Positions 35,601 through 43,794 of a stretch of 64,000 bases of DNA are shown here, piece after piece. The notes beneath the pieces were generated by a model. The model was not told the origin of the DNA and searched no databases. It saw only the letters and a list, made by a program, of their open reading frames with translations. The translations under genes and the position numbers were made by a program. This DNA is from Oscillospiraceae bacterium (GTDB taxonomy: Bacteria; Bacillota; Clostridia; Oscillospirales; Acutalibacteraceae): positions 47,794-111,793 of the forward strand of contig SVOY01000008.1 in assembly GCA_015066105.1 (NCBI GenBank), read 5' to 3'. How positions within the stretch are numbered: position 1 is the stretch's first letter; every line of letters starts with the position of its first letter.

Positions 35601-36604
35601 ATCTGAACTGTCTTTTGGTTAAGCGTATTTTCAAGCAAGTAAAGCATTGGCATTCGCTTTGTGCCAAACGCAGAAAAAACAATTTGCTCATATTTGCCGC
35701 TATGTTCACTTTTATTGAAACGACCTTTCTCAGGGACCTCCCAAATTCCCGTAAATTCATCGTGAAGAACCTTATATTGTTGTTCTTCCCATACCTTTGC
35801 TTCAGAATCAAGAGAGTTCAATCCAACAAGATGCAAAATAAAATCATCAATTACATCGGCAGGAACCCATGGCGAGCCTAATGTACAATAAATATCTTTA
35901 ATATCAATTTTAGGTGCAACCAAAGCCTTCAAAGCTTCAACATTTTTTTCGAAGTAACCCAAATATTCTTCATTGGCTTCATTGGCGATTTCCAGTTTGT
36001 AGAGTATGTTACCCGAAAGGTATTCATCGCTTGTTTCGAACCCCTTGTACCAACATTCGTTCCAAGTAAGCGGATTTTGATATATAGCACCATCCAATTC
36101 CTTGATAATATCTTTCATATCAATTCCGGTGACTTCGGAAATATACTCAATATCAACTGCACCTAAATTATCAAGAGAGGCAATAAGACCGTCTGCAACC
36201 GACTCAACGTGCTCACAAATTTCGTTATTGCCTTCAAAAGCATTTGAAAAGTCAAGAGGAAGGTCCATACAAGTAACACTTTTTACGTGTTCTCTGTGTT
36301 TAATTGCTTCTTCTCGGGCAAGTTTTGCCGCACGTCGTTTTTCTTCTCTCTCTCTTTTCTTGCGTTCGGCTTCCTTTACGGCACGTTCTTTTGCAGCAAT
36401 TTCTTCTCTGTGTTTTTCGGCCTCTCGCTCTTTAGCTTGAATGGTAGCAACTTCAAGAGCTTTCGCCATAATATTTATTTCTTCAATCGTAAGCTTGTCT
36501 TGGATTGTTTGAAGATTAGCATAATATTCTTCGAAAAACTTAGACTTCTGCTTTGCAGCTAATACAACATCGTTTTCATTCTTTTTTGTATTTTTCTTGC
36601 TCAT
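32654..36604 (-). CDS. SNF2-like superfamily 2 helicase with coiled-coil ends
   Basis: The 1316-residue protein resembles the large helicases of conjugative elements and phages. Residues about 1-110 are a Lys/Glu/Arg-rich coiled coil. The core has Walker A GSGKT near residue 443, motif II 'LFLDEAHYYKN' near 598 and helicase-C motif VI 'QREGRILRRGN' near 928. A long coiled coil occupies about 1035-1170. The DNA-methyltransferase domain that is often fused to related proteins is missing. Its stop touches the MoxR start. Likely roles are DNA translocation or remodelling; the target is unknown. Confidence 0.88.
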   Translation of the reverse strand: MSKKNTKKNENDVVLAAKQKSKFFEEYYANLQTIQDKLTIEEINIMAKALEVATIQAKEREAEKHREEIAAKERAVKEAERKKREREEKRRAAKLAREEAIKHREHVKSVTCMDLPLDFSNAFEGNNEICEHVESVADGLIASLDNLGAVDIEYISEVTGIDMKDIIKELDGAIYQNPLTWNECWYKGFETSDEYLSGNILYKLEIANEANEEYLGYFEKNVEALKALVAPKIDIKDIYCTLGSPWVPADVIDDFILHLVGLNSLDSEAKVWEEQQYKVLHDEFTGIWEVPEKGRFNKSEHSGKYEQIVFSAFGTKRMPMLYLLENTLNQKTVQITDGVDTGTFNAAGKPIINRFVNNDETIKAVEKQEKLVEEFQNWVWSDEKRAARLQNAYCNKFGNIKKRMFKGEFLKFPNMSKNISLYDYQKDAVARILFTPNTLLSHDVGSGKTFVMIAAGMELRRLHKSKKNLYVVPNNILGQWENTFLKMYPDAKLLVVNEKNFKPSKRAATIEKIKTEDYDAIIMAYSSFDMLSLSKNYYKELYESQLEMLNKAHAKFNKKGKIEIKEKRIRKALEKLEEEAPKNICTIPFDELGINTLFLDEAHYYKNVPIATEIHRVHGINKAGSDKCKAMMDKVHCIQRQNNGGRVVFATGTPITNSLTDLFVLQQYLQEGELEFAGIHNFDNWVGMFAEKTTEYEIDVDTNSYHLKTRFARFKNVPELTAILSSIADFHHEDNNEILPEFEGYTDSVSAGSDIFKDFLKDISNRADDIRNKRVKPDQDNMLKITTDGRKAALDMRLVDLIFGRESESKVMRCAENIADVYYDTRDTNSIQLVFCDISTPKEGFNLYDELKSLLIAMGIPGNKVAFIHEAQNERQKEELFRELRKGEKSVLIGSTFKTGHGVNIQERLVAMHHLDVPWRPADMVQREGRILRRGNTSKSVKIFRYITKGSFDAYSWQLLESKQRFISQILSGDCTQRECADVDETVLNYAEVKALAVGNPKIKRRVEVANELSKYRILERDVIARKSKLREELDGIPANIEKQKKIISLCEKDIKETDVLIAKENKQREKEEALQAVRRAAIDAKNVVREKARQAENEWKSANKAAKEMEKAAKKDESLSAEAETLRKIADELFAVYEPLQAELQSARDEVKQKREFVAENLDDGDNEEYRKTRSLIFNTVKNSVNKPEETCVMEYRGFKIIVPAYMKPRKPKVRNAEGLLVESDKEEYYIYLVKNGKHLVNLGEEFGVIRRIDNMINDLRGQKEKYEKRLNDLTVRIDVINNELAREEGFGDNIKALQAELDLLDEELGLKVVS

Positions 36605-36621
36605 TTATGGCACCTCGTATT

Positions 36622-37305
36622 TTAATTTGTTGTTTCGCCCAATACATTAATTCCGTATTTCTTGCAATAACGATAAACTTTAGAGTCTTTAGGGCAAGTA
36701 ACAGTTAACTTTTCTTTTTTGGGATAAAGAATAGAAGGCATTGAGTTATACACTTCAATATCAGAATCCTTCGCCTCCAACTCCGTTCCGAAAGCACCAA
36801 CTTCAAGTTCTGCATCACCTTCAAAAATGATATGTGTGCTATCACTATGTATCATAAATGCCAAAGCACCAATTGCACGAACGGAGGACGGAACGATGAT
36901 TTCAACATTACGTGCATTTATGGCAAATGCACGATAATCCAAAATTTTTACACCATCAGGAATGTGAAAAATAAACTCTTCACGTTCTTCATTCAAATCG
37001 TTGAATGCATCTCTACCAATAATTTCAAGAGAAGTTAATTTCGAAACATCGCTATTTTTACATACCTTAATAAGCTTCTTTCCATCCTTACTCAAAAGGC
37101 AATTGTGTGCAGAGGAAAAAACCTCGTTTTCCGGATCCACAACAATCTTTTCTGCTTCGCAGCCAAGAAACACCCACGCATCCACATCAAATGCAGTAAC
37201 CTCTTTTGGAATAAACAATCTTCCCGAAATGGGGTTTCCGTTTTCATCTGCGTTCTCAACCCAAGTGATGACACCATCTTCAATCGTTAATTTGTAATCT
37301 TTCAT
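36622..37305 (-). CDS. LRR/BspA-like repeat protein, first gene of the helicase operon
   Basis: The ATG at 37305 has GGAGG upstream and gives about 227 residues. The frame holds tandem 'GVKILDYRAFAINARNVEIIVPSSVRAIGALAFM'-type units, the leucine-rich pattern of BspA (LRR_5), in a soluble protein without a signal peptide. It begins 'MKDYKLTIEDGVITWVENADENGNP'. The cytoplasmic location and operon position suggest a recognition or scaffold subunit for the helicase-MoxR-VWA set, but nothing proves it. Confidence 0.75.
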   Translation of the reverse strand: MKDYKLTIEDGVITWVENADENGNPISGRLFIPKEVTAFDVDAWVFLGCEAEKIVVDPENEVFSSAHNCLLSKDGKKLIKVCKNSDVSKLTSLEIIGRDAFNDLNEEREEFIFHIPDGVKILDYRAFAINARNVEIIVPSSVRAIGALAFMIHSDSTHIIFEGDAELEVGAFGTELEAKDSDIEVYNSMPSILYPKKEKLTVTCPKDSKVYRYCKKYGINVLGETTN

Positions 37306-37361
37306 GTTCTTTCCTCCGTTTTTTCTAAAAAAGTGTATAGTAAGGGGGCGGGTACATGAAT

Positions 37362-37394
37362 ACAATATCAAATCTAATATCCCAAAAATGGTGC
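37362..37394 (-). promoter_or_regulatory. Regulon motif d plus weak -10 (LRR-helicase-MoxR-VWA operon)
   Basis: On the minus strand GCACCATTTTTGGGAT (37394-37379) carries a perfect GCACCA half-site. TATTGT (37367-37362), a 4 of 6 match to TATAAT, starts 11 bases downstream. Confidence 0.7.
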
Positions 37395-37410
37395 ATAACA
37401 AAAGGGCATA

Positions 37411-37446
37411 AAAAAAGAACCGTACTCGTGTACGGCTCTTTTTTTG
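37411..37446 (-). terminator. Terminator of the DUF262 operon
   Basis: AGAACCGTAC (37416-37425) and GTACGGCTCT (37430-37439) pair over 10 bp with one G-U pair in the minus-strand RNA. The stem is flanked by a T-run on the minus strand. Confidence 0.75.
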
Positions 37447-37468
37447 TTCGTAATAAACAGAAAGGTAG

Positions 37469-39796
37469 TTAATTACATTCCATAATGAATTTGCTAATCA
37501 ACTCAATGCAATCTTCGCCATGATTGGTTAGCACAAATTCATCTGCAGTAATACCATATTTTGATAGAATCTCAGCATTGGGATTACAACCATTAAAGGT
37601 TATTCTCCAATCACCATTATTAAGCACTCTTATCTGCCATCCATTTGAAAGCGTGCAAGGAAATTTATATTCTATTTGATTTCCAGTTATATAAACATTA
37701 CTTATAATCGCAATGCTTGAATTGTGATTTTCTAGTTGATTTTTTGTCGCCAGATAAAAAGGATTGTAATGTTGCTCCCAAAAATTAAAATCCCTTGTAC
37801 ATCTCATATCATATACATTATCATTATCTGGGGTACCATCATAATGCTTTCTTCTTAATACAAAAAATGATGTTGACGATGGAGACGAAAAAAACTCCGG
37901 ATATTTCACTATGTACCATAAAATGTTTTTTGTATTATTGAAATTCGTTTCTTTCAAACGGTCTTGAAGGATTTCAGATAGTACGCAATCTACAGATAGG
38001 TTTCGGCCATAATATCTTTCATAAAAACACTTTGAAAAACATTTAACAGCTTGTGATAAGTCCTTTAAAACTTCGGTGTTTTTACTATCCGCAGTCATAA
38101 CCTTATCACCGAAACTGCTTTCATCATTTATAAAGAATCTATGGTAAAAACCAAATGCCGCGTCTTCTTCGGATTCATAACACAGTTTTTTTCTTCCAGA
38201 TTGATTTGTAGTATCATCAAAAACCAGAGTTCTAAAAACACCCGCCTTTCCATCAGAGAAACTTAATATGATGCGCAGTGCCAAATTCTTCAACTTTTCA
38301 CTTTGCATAATAAGTTCAATTTCCGGAGCCTTAATATAAATGCAATTATCAAAGAAAAAGTTTTGTATTGACGATTTTAAGGCTGAACTTTTTTCCAACT
38401 CGATAATATCACTTAAATTCTCATAGTTCAACTTTTGCCGCTCAAACTCAAGTTCAGAACAATCTGTAGTTTTTACATAACTATAAAAATCGCAGGATTT
38501 GTTCTTAAAACCATCAACCAACGACTTAACAAAAGATAGCCTTCCACCTATGCTTTTTGCGTCAATGCTAGATTGATATTGTCTAGGCCAGATTGCATAT
38601 TCTCTGTTTGACGATATATAATTACACAGAATCCGGTAATAATCATCAAAATACATAGTTGCGATTGTAGGATCAATATTAGCCCACCAGTATAATATGC
38701 CAAATAGTTTGACTTTTATGTAGTGGGTGATCGCTTTTGCATTATCCGATGTTAAAAACAACTCGCACATGTCTCTATCTTTATCTTTCCACATTTTGTA
38801 GTTGCTTAAAATATTGCATATATTCTGTAGAATGTATGGCTTGGCAGCAATTGCTTCTACGACCGCATTATATGGCGCCTGTTTATCGTTTGATTCCCAC
38901 GTATCGTTGGATTTTCCTCCAGTAGCCGCGATCATACAGTTGGTGAAAAACATTATTGTGCGATATAAATTTCGTTCCGCAAAATTTTTCCCATAATCCG
39001 ACCATATAGCATCCAAGTATTCATTATCAATGTTTTGTTTCCATAGATCTACTGTAGAGCTTAACAAACAATCGTTTGGACCGTCTTTTATGCTCTTTTC
39101 CAACGCCGATTCCAATTCAGATTTGAATGTATCAAATTTAGACAAGCGTTTTCCTCGTGCATTCATCTTTACGAATAAATCATCGGTAAGGCCAAAACGC
39201 TCAAGTGATAAAACCCAGAATGTAATATTATTTAGTTTGTCAAACAAATTCACTTCAGCTTTTAGCGTCTCATGAATTTTTTCCAGCATTACAAGCATTG
39301 CTTGTATTGTTGGATCTTCATCATACGCAGTGTAGTATTTTGCAGAATTTGATATTTCAGAATTGACCGAAGAGACAGTCGCTACATCAAAAGAAACATC
39401 CAATAAAGACATGCAAAATTCTTTTGCCGTATCTCTAATCTCGTATGTAAATTTCTTTAATTCCGATTTGATCTCTGCCATTTTCCCTTCCTTCATTGCA
39501 ATATACCAATGCAAAAGGAAAAGAGTGGTTAATCTCTGCTGACCATCGATGGGATAGAAAAAGTTTGCATCATCTCTAGATCCATATACATAATCAAGCA
39601 CTAATGGAGCATCGCCAGTCAATGCATTTTTTATAGAATCGATGAAATTGTTTCTGACTTCTTCGCAAAGATTGCTTCCAACCGGATCTTTTCTTCCTTG
39701 CGCATAATCACGTTGTATTTTTGGAATTACAATTTTGGTACAGCTGTTCAACAATTGCAAAAATGTATATAATTCTCCGTTATTCGTTTGTTTCAT
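37469..39796 (-). CDS. DUF262-family protein B (GmrSD-like, no clear HNH)
   Basis: The 775 residues have the DUF262 signature 'FYPIDGQQRLTTLFLLHWYIA' (DGQQR near residue 84). This ParB-like nucleotide-binding core is found in GmrSD-type modified-DNA restriction enzymes and in other defence proteins. I see no confident HNH (IEHIxPQ) motif, unlike its partner. It overlaps the upstream DUF262 gene by 17 bases and has GGGAG before the ATG. The pair probably acts as a two-subunit restriction or defence effector. Confidence 0.82.
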   Translation of the reverse strand: MKQTNNGELYTFLQLLNSCTKIVIPKIQRDYAQGRKDPVGSNLCEEVRNNFIDSIKNALTGDAPLVLDYVYGSRDDANFFYPIDGQQRLTTLFLLHWYIAMKEGKMAEIKSELKKFTYEIRDTAKEFCMSLLDVSFDVATVSSVNSEISNSAKYYTAYDEDPTIQAMLVMLEKIHETLKAEVNLFDKLNNITFWVLSLERFGLTDDLFVKMNARGKRLSKFDTFKSELESALEKSIKDGPNDCLLSSTVDLWKQNIDNEYLDAIWSDYGKNFAERNLYRTIMFFTNCMIAATGGKSNDTWESNDKQAPYNAVVEAIAAKPYILQNICNILSNYKMWKDKDRDMCELFLTSDNAKAITHYIKVKLFGILYWWANIDPTIATMYFDDYYRILCNYISSNREYAIWPRQYQSSIDAKSIGGRLSFVKSLVDGFKNKSCDFYSYVKTTDCSELEFERQKLNYENLSDIIELEKSSALKSSIQNFFFDNCIYIKAPEIELIMQSEKLKNLALRIILSFSDGKAGVFRTLVFDDTTNQSGRKKLCYESEEDAAFGFYHRFFINDESSFGDKVMTADSKNTEVLKDLSQAVKCFSKCFYERYYGRNLSVDCVLSEILQDRLKETNFNNTKNILWYIVKYPEFFSSPSSTSFFVLRRKHYDGTPDNDNVYDMRCTRDFNFWEQHYNPFYLATKNQLENHNSSIAIISNVYITGNQIEYKFPCTLSNGWQIRVLNNGDWRITFNGCNPNAEILSKYGITADEFVLTNHGEDCIELISKFIMECN

Positions 39797-41684
39797 TTTC
39801 GTACTCCCTTATAAAATCTTTTAAGCATAGCACTTGTTGCGCGAACATATCATCGAAATCGGATTTTCTCCATCTAGTGAAATCAAGAGAAAAATCCTGA
39901 ACAGCATACATTTTCAGAAATGCCTTAGTAGTAGAATAAGGGATATTTCTGCCAGGTTTCTTTAACCAATTTAGCATCATTTGTCGTTTTTCGTAAAATG
40001 GCGAATTGTTGAATGCGGAGTTATCGTCCTTGCTAAGCAAAGCCAAATTTCCGAGTTTGTGCATATCAAGCGCATCGAATCCGTCTACTGTTTGATCAAT
40101 ATTTTCAGCAATTTGGGAAAATTCTTCATCTGATAAAGTTGTAGCACAAAGTGCATTTGATATGATTTTTTTAATCTCCTCGTGAGGTTCTTTGAACTGT
40201 TCTTCAATTTTAGTTATTCTATCAAGTTCTTTTTTTAGATAATCTTTTCTATCGGTTTCATTAACGATTTTAGAGTGCTGAGCCTTGATGTGCTCAATAC
40301 TCCATCCACCGCTTCCTACAGAGAAATTGAATTTTGACCGAATACTGTTTAATTCGACAATGTTGAATAACATTAATAATTTTTCTGCATCTTTTCGATG
40401 TTCTTCATAATTTATACTCTGAAGGGTGTGTTTTTGAAAATCTTTTGATATTTCATCTTTTAAATTCTGAATAAACTTTCCACGTGTAGTAACTTCATAC
40501 GCATTCATATACTCAACAATTTTGGAAATTTTACTGCTACCGTCCTTGCCTTTATAAGTCATTATATATCCGATGAAATTATGGATCTCATAATTATTGT
40601 ACCAGTCTTGAATCGTTCGATAAATTTTTCTCACGCTGTCGAACACTTCTTCAATATATTGTTTTTTCTCTTCGACGTTTTTTCGAGCATCTAATTGTTT
40701 TTCATAATAAGAAAACAAGCTCAACTCGTCTTTTTGTGGGTGTACAGGATCTTGCTGTGAAACAGCAATTCTAAACAAGTAATCTATTCGTGTAGGTAAA
40801 TTAAATTGATAATTACCAGTAATAAATGCCCATAAACTATCATTACTTAAAGATCGTTGAATTTCATCCCAGAGTCGAGCATATCGTTCCTGCTCTTGGC
40901 GAATTATTTTGTCATTTGATACATTATCATTCAGTTTTGGCGAAAAATATTTTCGATTCAAAAGCATCGCTTTGACCAATTCAGCATCTGTGAGAGGTAT
41001 TTTGCCATTGTTAATGTTTTTGAATACCGAATAGCAATCCGTAGAAGCATCATTGGGTATCTCATACCAAATCACTTTTGTTTCTCCGGTCAAAGTGGTT
41101 TCCATTTTGTTTGGTATAGCGTTATCTTTTAGTACCTTTTCTTTTCGTTCAAACCATTCTTTTATGTGTCGGAACGCTTCAACAATATAGTACTCATCCG
41201 CTGTACTAGTTGTAATAGCGGTAGGTTCTGTATTAAACGTTAAACTCTTTAAAAGCGCTCCTCGCTTGAAACCACTTATTACATCACGCTCATATACCAA
41301 ATCAAAAACTTTAGGACTTCTCATTTGCAAGTATTTCAAAAGAATATAAATAGTAGTTAGGCGTTGTTGACCATCCACTACCTCCATGTAGGTTATATCA
41401 TCTCGATACTCATAATCCATACCCATCTTCTGCAATAAATCATTTTTTTCCATTTTTTTAACAACGATGGGTTGTAGGCAATAAAACTCACCAACAGTCA
41501 AATCTCCACCTTTTCGGGCGGCTTGAAATTCAAAAAGATCATCCAAAAGTTTGACGACTTGTTTCTCATCCCATCTGTATCCTCGTTGATAGGAAGGAAT
41601 AATAAAGCAAAAAGTCTTTTCATTTTCTCCATAGATTAGATCGTTCACCGTAAGACTTCTTAAATTTTCACAATTATTTTCCAT
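39780..41684 (-). CDS. DUF262 + DUF1524 (HNH) protein A, GmrSD-like
   Basis: The 634 residues carry DGQQRLTT in 'YMEVVDGQQRLTTIYILLKYL' (near residue 103) and the C-terminal 'GGWSIEHIKAQHS' (near 461), the HNH region of DUF1524. This domain pair is that of GmrSD type IV restriction enzymes, which cut glucosylated hydroxymethylcytosine DNA. It starts 17 bases after the WYL gene, with AGAGG upstream. Whether it also targets modified DNA cannot be told. Confidence 0.88.
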   Translation of the reverse strand: MENNCENLRSLTVNDLIYGENEKTFCFIIPSYQRGYRWDEKQVVKLLDDLFEFQAARKGGDLTVGEFYCLQPIVVKKMEKNDLLQKMGMDYEYRDDITYMEVVDGQQRLTTIYILLKYLQMRSPKVFDLVYERDVISGFKRGALLKSLTFNTEPTAITTSTADEYYIVEAFRHIKEWFERKEKVLKDNAIPNKMETTLTGETKVIWYEIPNDASTDCYSVFKNINNGKIPLTDAELVKAMLLNRKYFSPKLNDNVSNDKIIRQEQERYARLWDEIQRSLSNDSLWAFITGNYQFNLPTRIDYLFRIAVSQQDPVHPQKDELSLFSYYEKQLDARKNVEEKKQYIEEVFDSVRKIYRTIQDWYNNYEIHNFIGYIMTYKGKDGSSKISKIVEYMNAYEVTTRGKFIQNLKDEISKDFQKHTLQSINYEEHRKDAEKLLMLFNIVELNSIRSKFNFSVGSGGWSIEHIKAQHSKIVNETDRKDYLKKELDRITKIEEQFKEPHEEIKKIISNALCATTLSDEEFSQIAENIDQTVDGFDALDMHKLGNLALLSKDDNSAFNNSPFYEKRQMMLNWLKKPGRNIPYSTTKAFLKMYAVQDFSLDFTRWRKSDFDDMFAQQVLCLKDFIREYENETNE

Positions 41685-41701
41685 AATTTAACCTCTTCTT
41701 G

Positions 41702-42685
41702 TTAATTATATTTTCCCATACCGCTTTGAAGATTTTCTTTAATTCTTTCTCTCAAGTGCTCTGGTGCAAGGACTTCCACATAGTTTAAGTACTGCATTGC
41801 CCAGTGTTCCATTGCATAGGGGCTTGCCTGTAAAGTAACGATAACTTCTTTTTCGTTATCGGTGTTTTCGATCTTAATATCCTGACCGAACCAATCAATT
41901 ACTTGATCAATAATACCGACCGCAACAACAAATTTAATTCTTTCCGGTTCATCGGTATACATATAAGGCATAGTGGATGCAATCTTCTTATAATCAATAC
42001 CGCTCTCATAACCCTCAACATCACGGATGGGTTTTGCCGGCTTATCATAGAACTGCATATTACTGATTCGATCTAATCTATGAAAGACCATATTACCCCA
42101 ATAAGTACTATGCGCCATTAGGTAATATTTTTGGTTATGCAAAATCAATTGATATGGGGTAACACGTTGAAAAGATGACTTGTGTAACTTTTTATCAAGA
42201 CCATACTTGTTGTAGTCGTATTGAAGTTGTTTGCCTTCTTCAATAGCGGTGTCAACCATTTCAATATTATAAAACAAGGCCTTGTTTTCGGTTTTGTTCC
42301 AATCGCCAACCGAGTGAATGTTCTTAACGTGTGAGCGGAAATATTTATTGGAAAGTCCGCACAATTTTTCTATTAAGTCAGAAGAATGACGAGGGTTAAT
42401 ATGTTGGCTACACAAAACGCCATCAATCAAAAGTTTTAATTCAGAATCCTCAAACTCTCTACTTTCCAAGTAACTACCCGCTCGGCGAGACTCAATATCC
42501 ACTCCCGCTTCTTTCAAAAGAGAAATATTGCGGCTAATTGCTTTGCGCTCGATTACGATACCGTAATCGGATTCCAAATGCTCAGCAATATCATCCTGTG
42601 TTAGAGGATGATCGTAGTCACTGTATTTATGAAAAATCTGCCATATGCGAATAAGAGCTAATTTTTTGGGTTCTAAATTATCCAT
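41702..42685 (-). CDS. WYL-domain transcriptional regulator, candidate regulon activator
   Basis: From the ATG at 42685 (AAAGGAG upstream) the protein is about 327 residues. It has an N-terminal winged helix-turn-helix ('LIRIWQIFHKYSDYDHPLTQDDIAEHLESDYGIVIERKAISRNISLLKEAG') and a WYL ligand-binding domain with 'VTPYQLILHNQKYYLMAHST', 'FHRLDRISNMQ' and a C-terminal extension ('VTLQASPYAMEHWAMQYL'). WYL regulators control phage-defence and DNA-damage loci (BrxR, CapW, PafBC). It is the only regulator in the minus-strand cluster, so I propose it acts on motifs a-f. That is inference from context. Confidence 0.9.
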   Translation of the reverse strand: MDNLEPKKLALIRIWQIFHKYSDYDHPLTQDDIAEHLESDYGIVIERKAISRNISLLKEAGVDIESRRAGSYLESREFEDSELKLLIDGVLCSQHINPRHSSDLIEKLCGLSNKYFRSHVKNIHSVGDWNKTENKALFYNIEMVDTAIEEGKQLQYDYNKYGLDKKLHKSSFQRVTPYQLILHNQKYYLMAHSTYWGNMVFHRLDRISNMQFYDKPAKPIRDVEGYESGIDYKKIASTMPYMYTDEPERIKFVVAVGIIDQVIDWFGQDIKIENTDNEKEVIVTLQASPYAMEHWAMQYLNYVEVLAPEHLRERIKENLQSGMGKYN

Positions 42686-42698
42686 TTTGATGTCTCCT

Positions 42699-43709
42699 TT
42701 ATTCAAAATATCGCTTTAGATATTTTCTTTTGATATCAGTCATATCAAGACTGTACGCAAATGTTTTTGCGGTAATGTATTTCACTTCAATTCCCGAATT
42801 GCAATTGTTATCAAACAAATGCGGAATTTCACTATTCATAACAACGTCTATGAAGTGCCGAGCTTCTTCGCGTTCTTCCTGCATTGCCATCAAATACTCT
42901 TCGCGAACAGAAGTATCTTCAATAAGTTCTGCCGGGAACTCATTTACAACGTTGGCTAAAATAATACGATTGTATTTTCCTGCCATAGAAGGGATTGCGC
43001 TAAATATGTTTACAGCATTTTCAGTTGCAAATGATGTATAGTTGTAAATCGACAAAAGGTGTTTTAGCATTTGCCATACATCGTAGCGCTTAAAGATAGA
43101 ACGATAACCTGCATCAGTAAGTTTGTTTCTATCTATTAGTTGTGCTATAACATCACTAAAGGTTTGATATGCATCAATGGGGCATCCGATGTTAGCATAA
43201 TCGGCAGCAAAGTAATAATCTTTATTAAGATATGCCTCTTTTAGACCCGAGGGATTTCCTAACCATTCAAGCAATTTCATTTCACAGAAAATTGCCGTCT
43301 TATCGTCCTCGTTACTTAAAAATGCATCCAGATTTGCGGGATTGCTACCTTTTTTAACGGTATACATTTGCTTTTCGTATTGCACATTATACGTGCCGTG
43401 CGGCAAAACATCATCCGTCAAAATAGTTGCCGGTTCGTTTCCCAATAAGTTAAACGTCATCGCTGAAGACGATGCAATACTTGCCATCTTTGCGGGACTA
43501 ATAACTTTCTGTCCTTTCACCATTTTTTCAGTAGGACGTGTTTCCGCACCACTACCATTGTCATAAGCTTTAAGCGCTTGCTCGCCTAACGGGCAAAACA
43601 GATTATCTTCATAACTGGCATAATAAAATTTTCTTTTGGCATCTACTTTGCTGTTAGGTATGGGGGTGTTTGTTAGCATCGCTTCGGTTACTTTTTCTCT
43701 TAATGACAT
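42699..43709 (-). CDS. PD-(D/E)XK-type putative endonuclease
   Basis: From the ATG at 43709 (TAGGAG upstream) the protein is about 336 residues. It has the motif 'NLDAFLSNEDDKTAIFCEMKLLEWLGN', which fits D...ExK of a restriction-endonuclease fold, with D near residue 127 and EMK near 144. It is like the PGN_0703-type putative restriction enzymes in pattern. It is the first gene of an operon with WYL and DUF262 proteins. The N-terminus has 'FYYASYEDNLFCPLGEQALKAY'. The target is unknown. Confidence 0.68.
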   Translation of the reverse strand: MSLREKVTEAMLTNTPIPNSKVDAKRKFYYASYEDNLFCPLGEQALKAYDNGSGAETRPTEKMVKGQKVISPAKMASIASSSAMTFNLLGNEPATILTDDVLPHGTYNVQYEKQMYTVKKGSNPANLDAFLSNEDDKTAIFCEMKLLEWLGNPSGLKEAYLNKDYYFAADYANIGCPIDAYQTFSDVIAQLIDRNKLTDAGYRSIFKRYDVWQMLKHLLSIYNYTSFATENAVNIFSAIPSMAGKYNRIILANVVNEFPAELIEDTSVREEYLMAMQEEREEARHFIDVVMNSEIPHLFDNNCNSGIEVKYITAKTFAYSLDMTDIKRKYLKRYFE

Positions 43710-43754
43710 ACTAATTTCTCCTATCAAAACTGTAATAATATTTTTTCAGTTTTG

Positions 43755-43787
43755 ATTCTACAAAAAACAACGGGACATTTTTGGTGC
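43755..43787 (-). promoter_or_regulatory. Regulon motif e plus -10 box (endonuclease-WYL-DUF262 operon)
   Basis: On the minus strand GCACCAAAAATGTCCC (43787-43772) has one intact GCACCA half-site. TAGAAT (43760-43755) starts 11 bases after it. If the WYL protein binds here it regulates its own gene. Confidence 0.75.
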
Positions 43788-43794
43788 ATTATAT

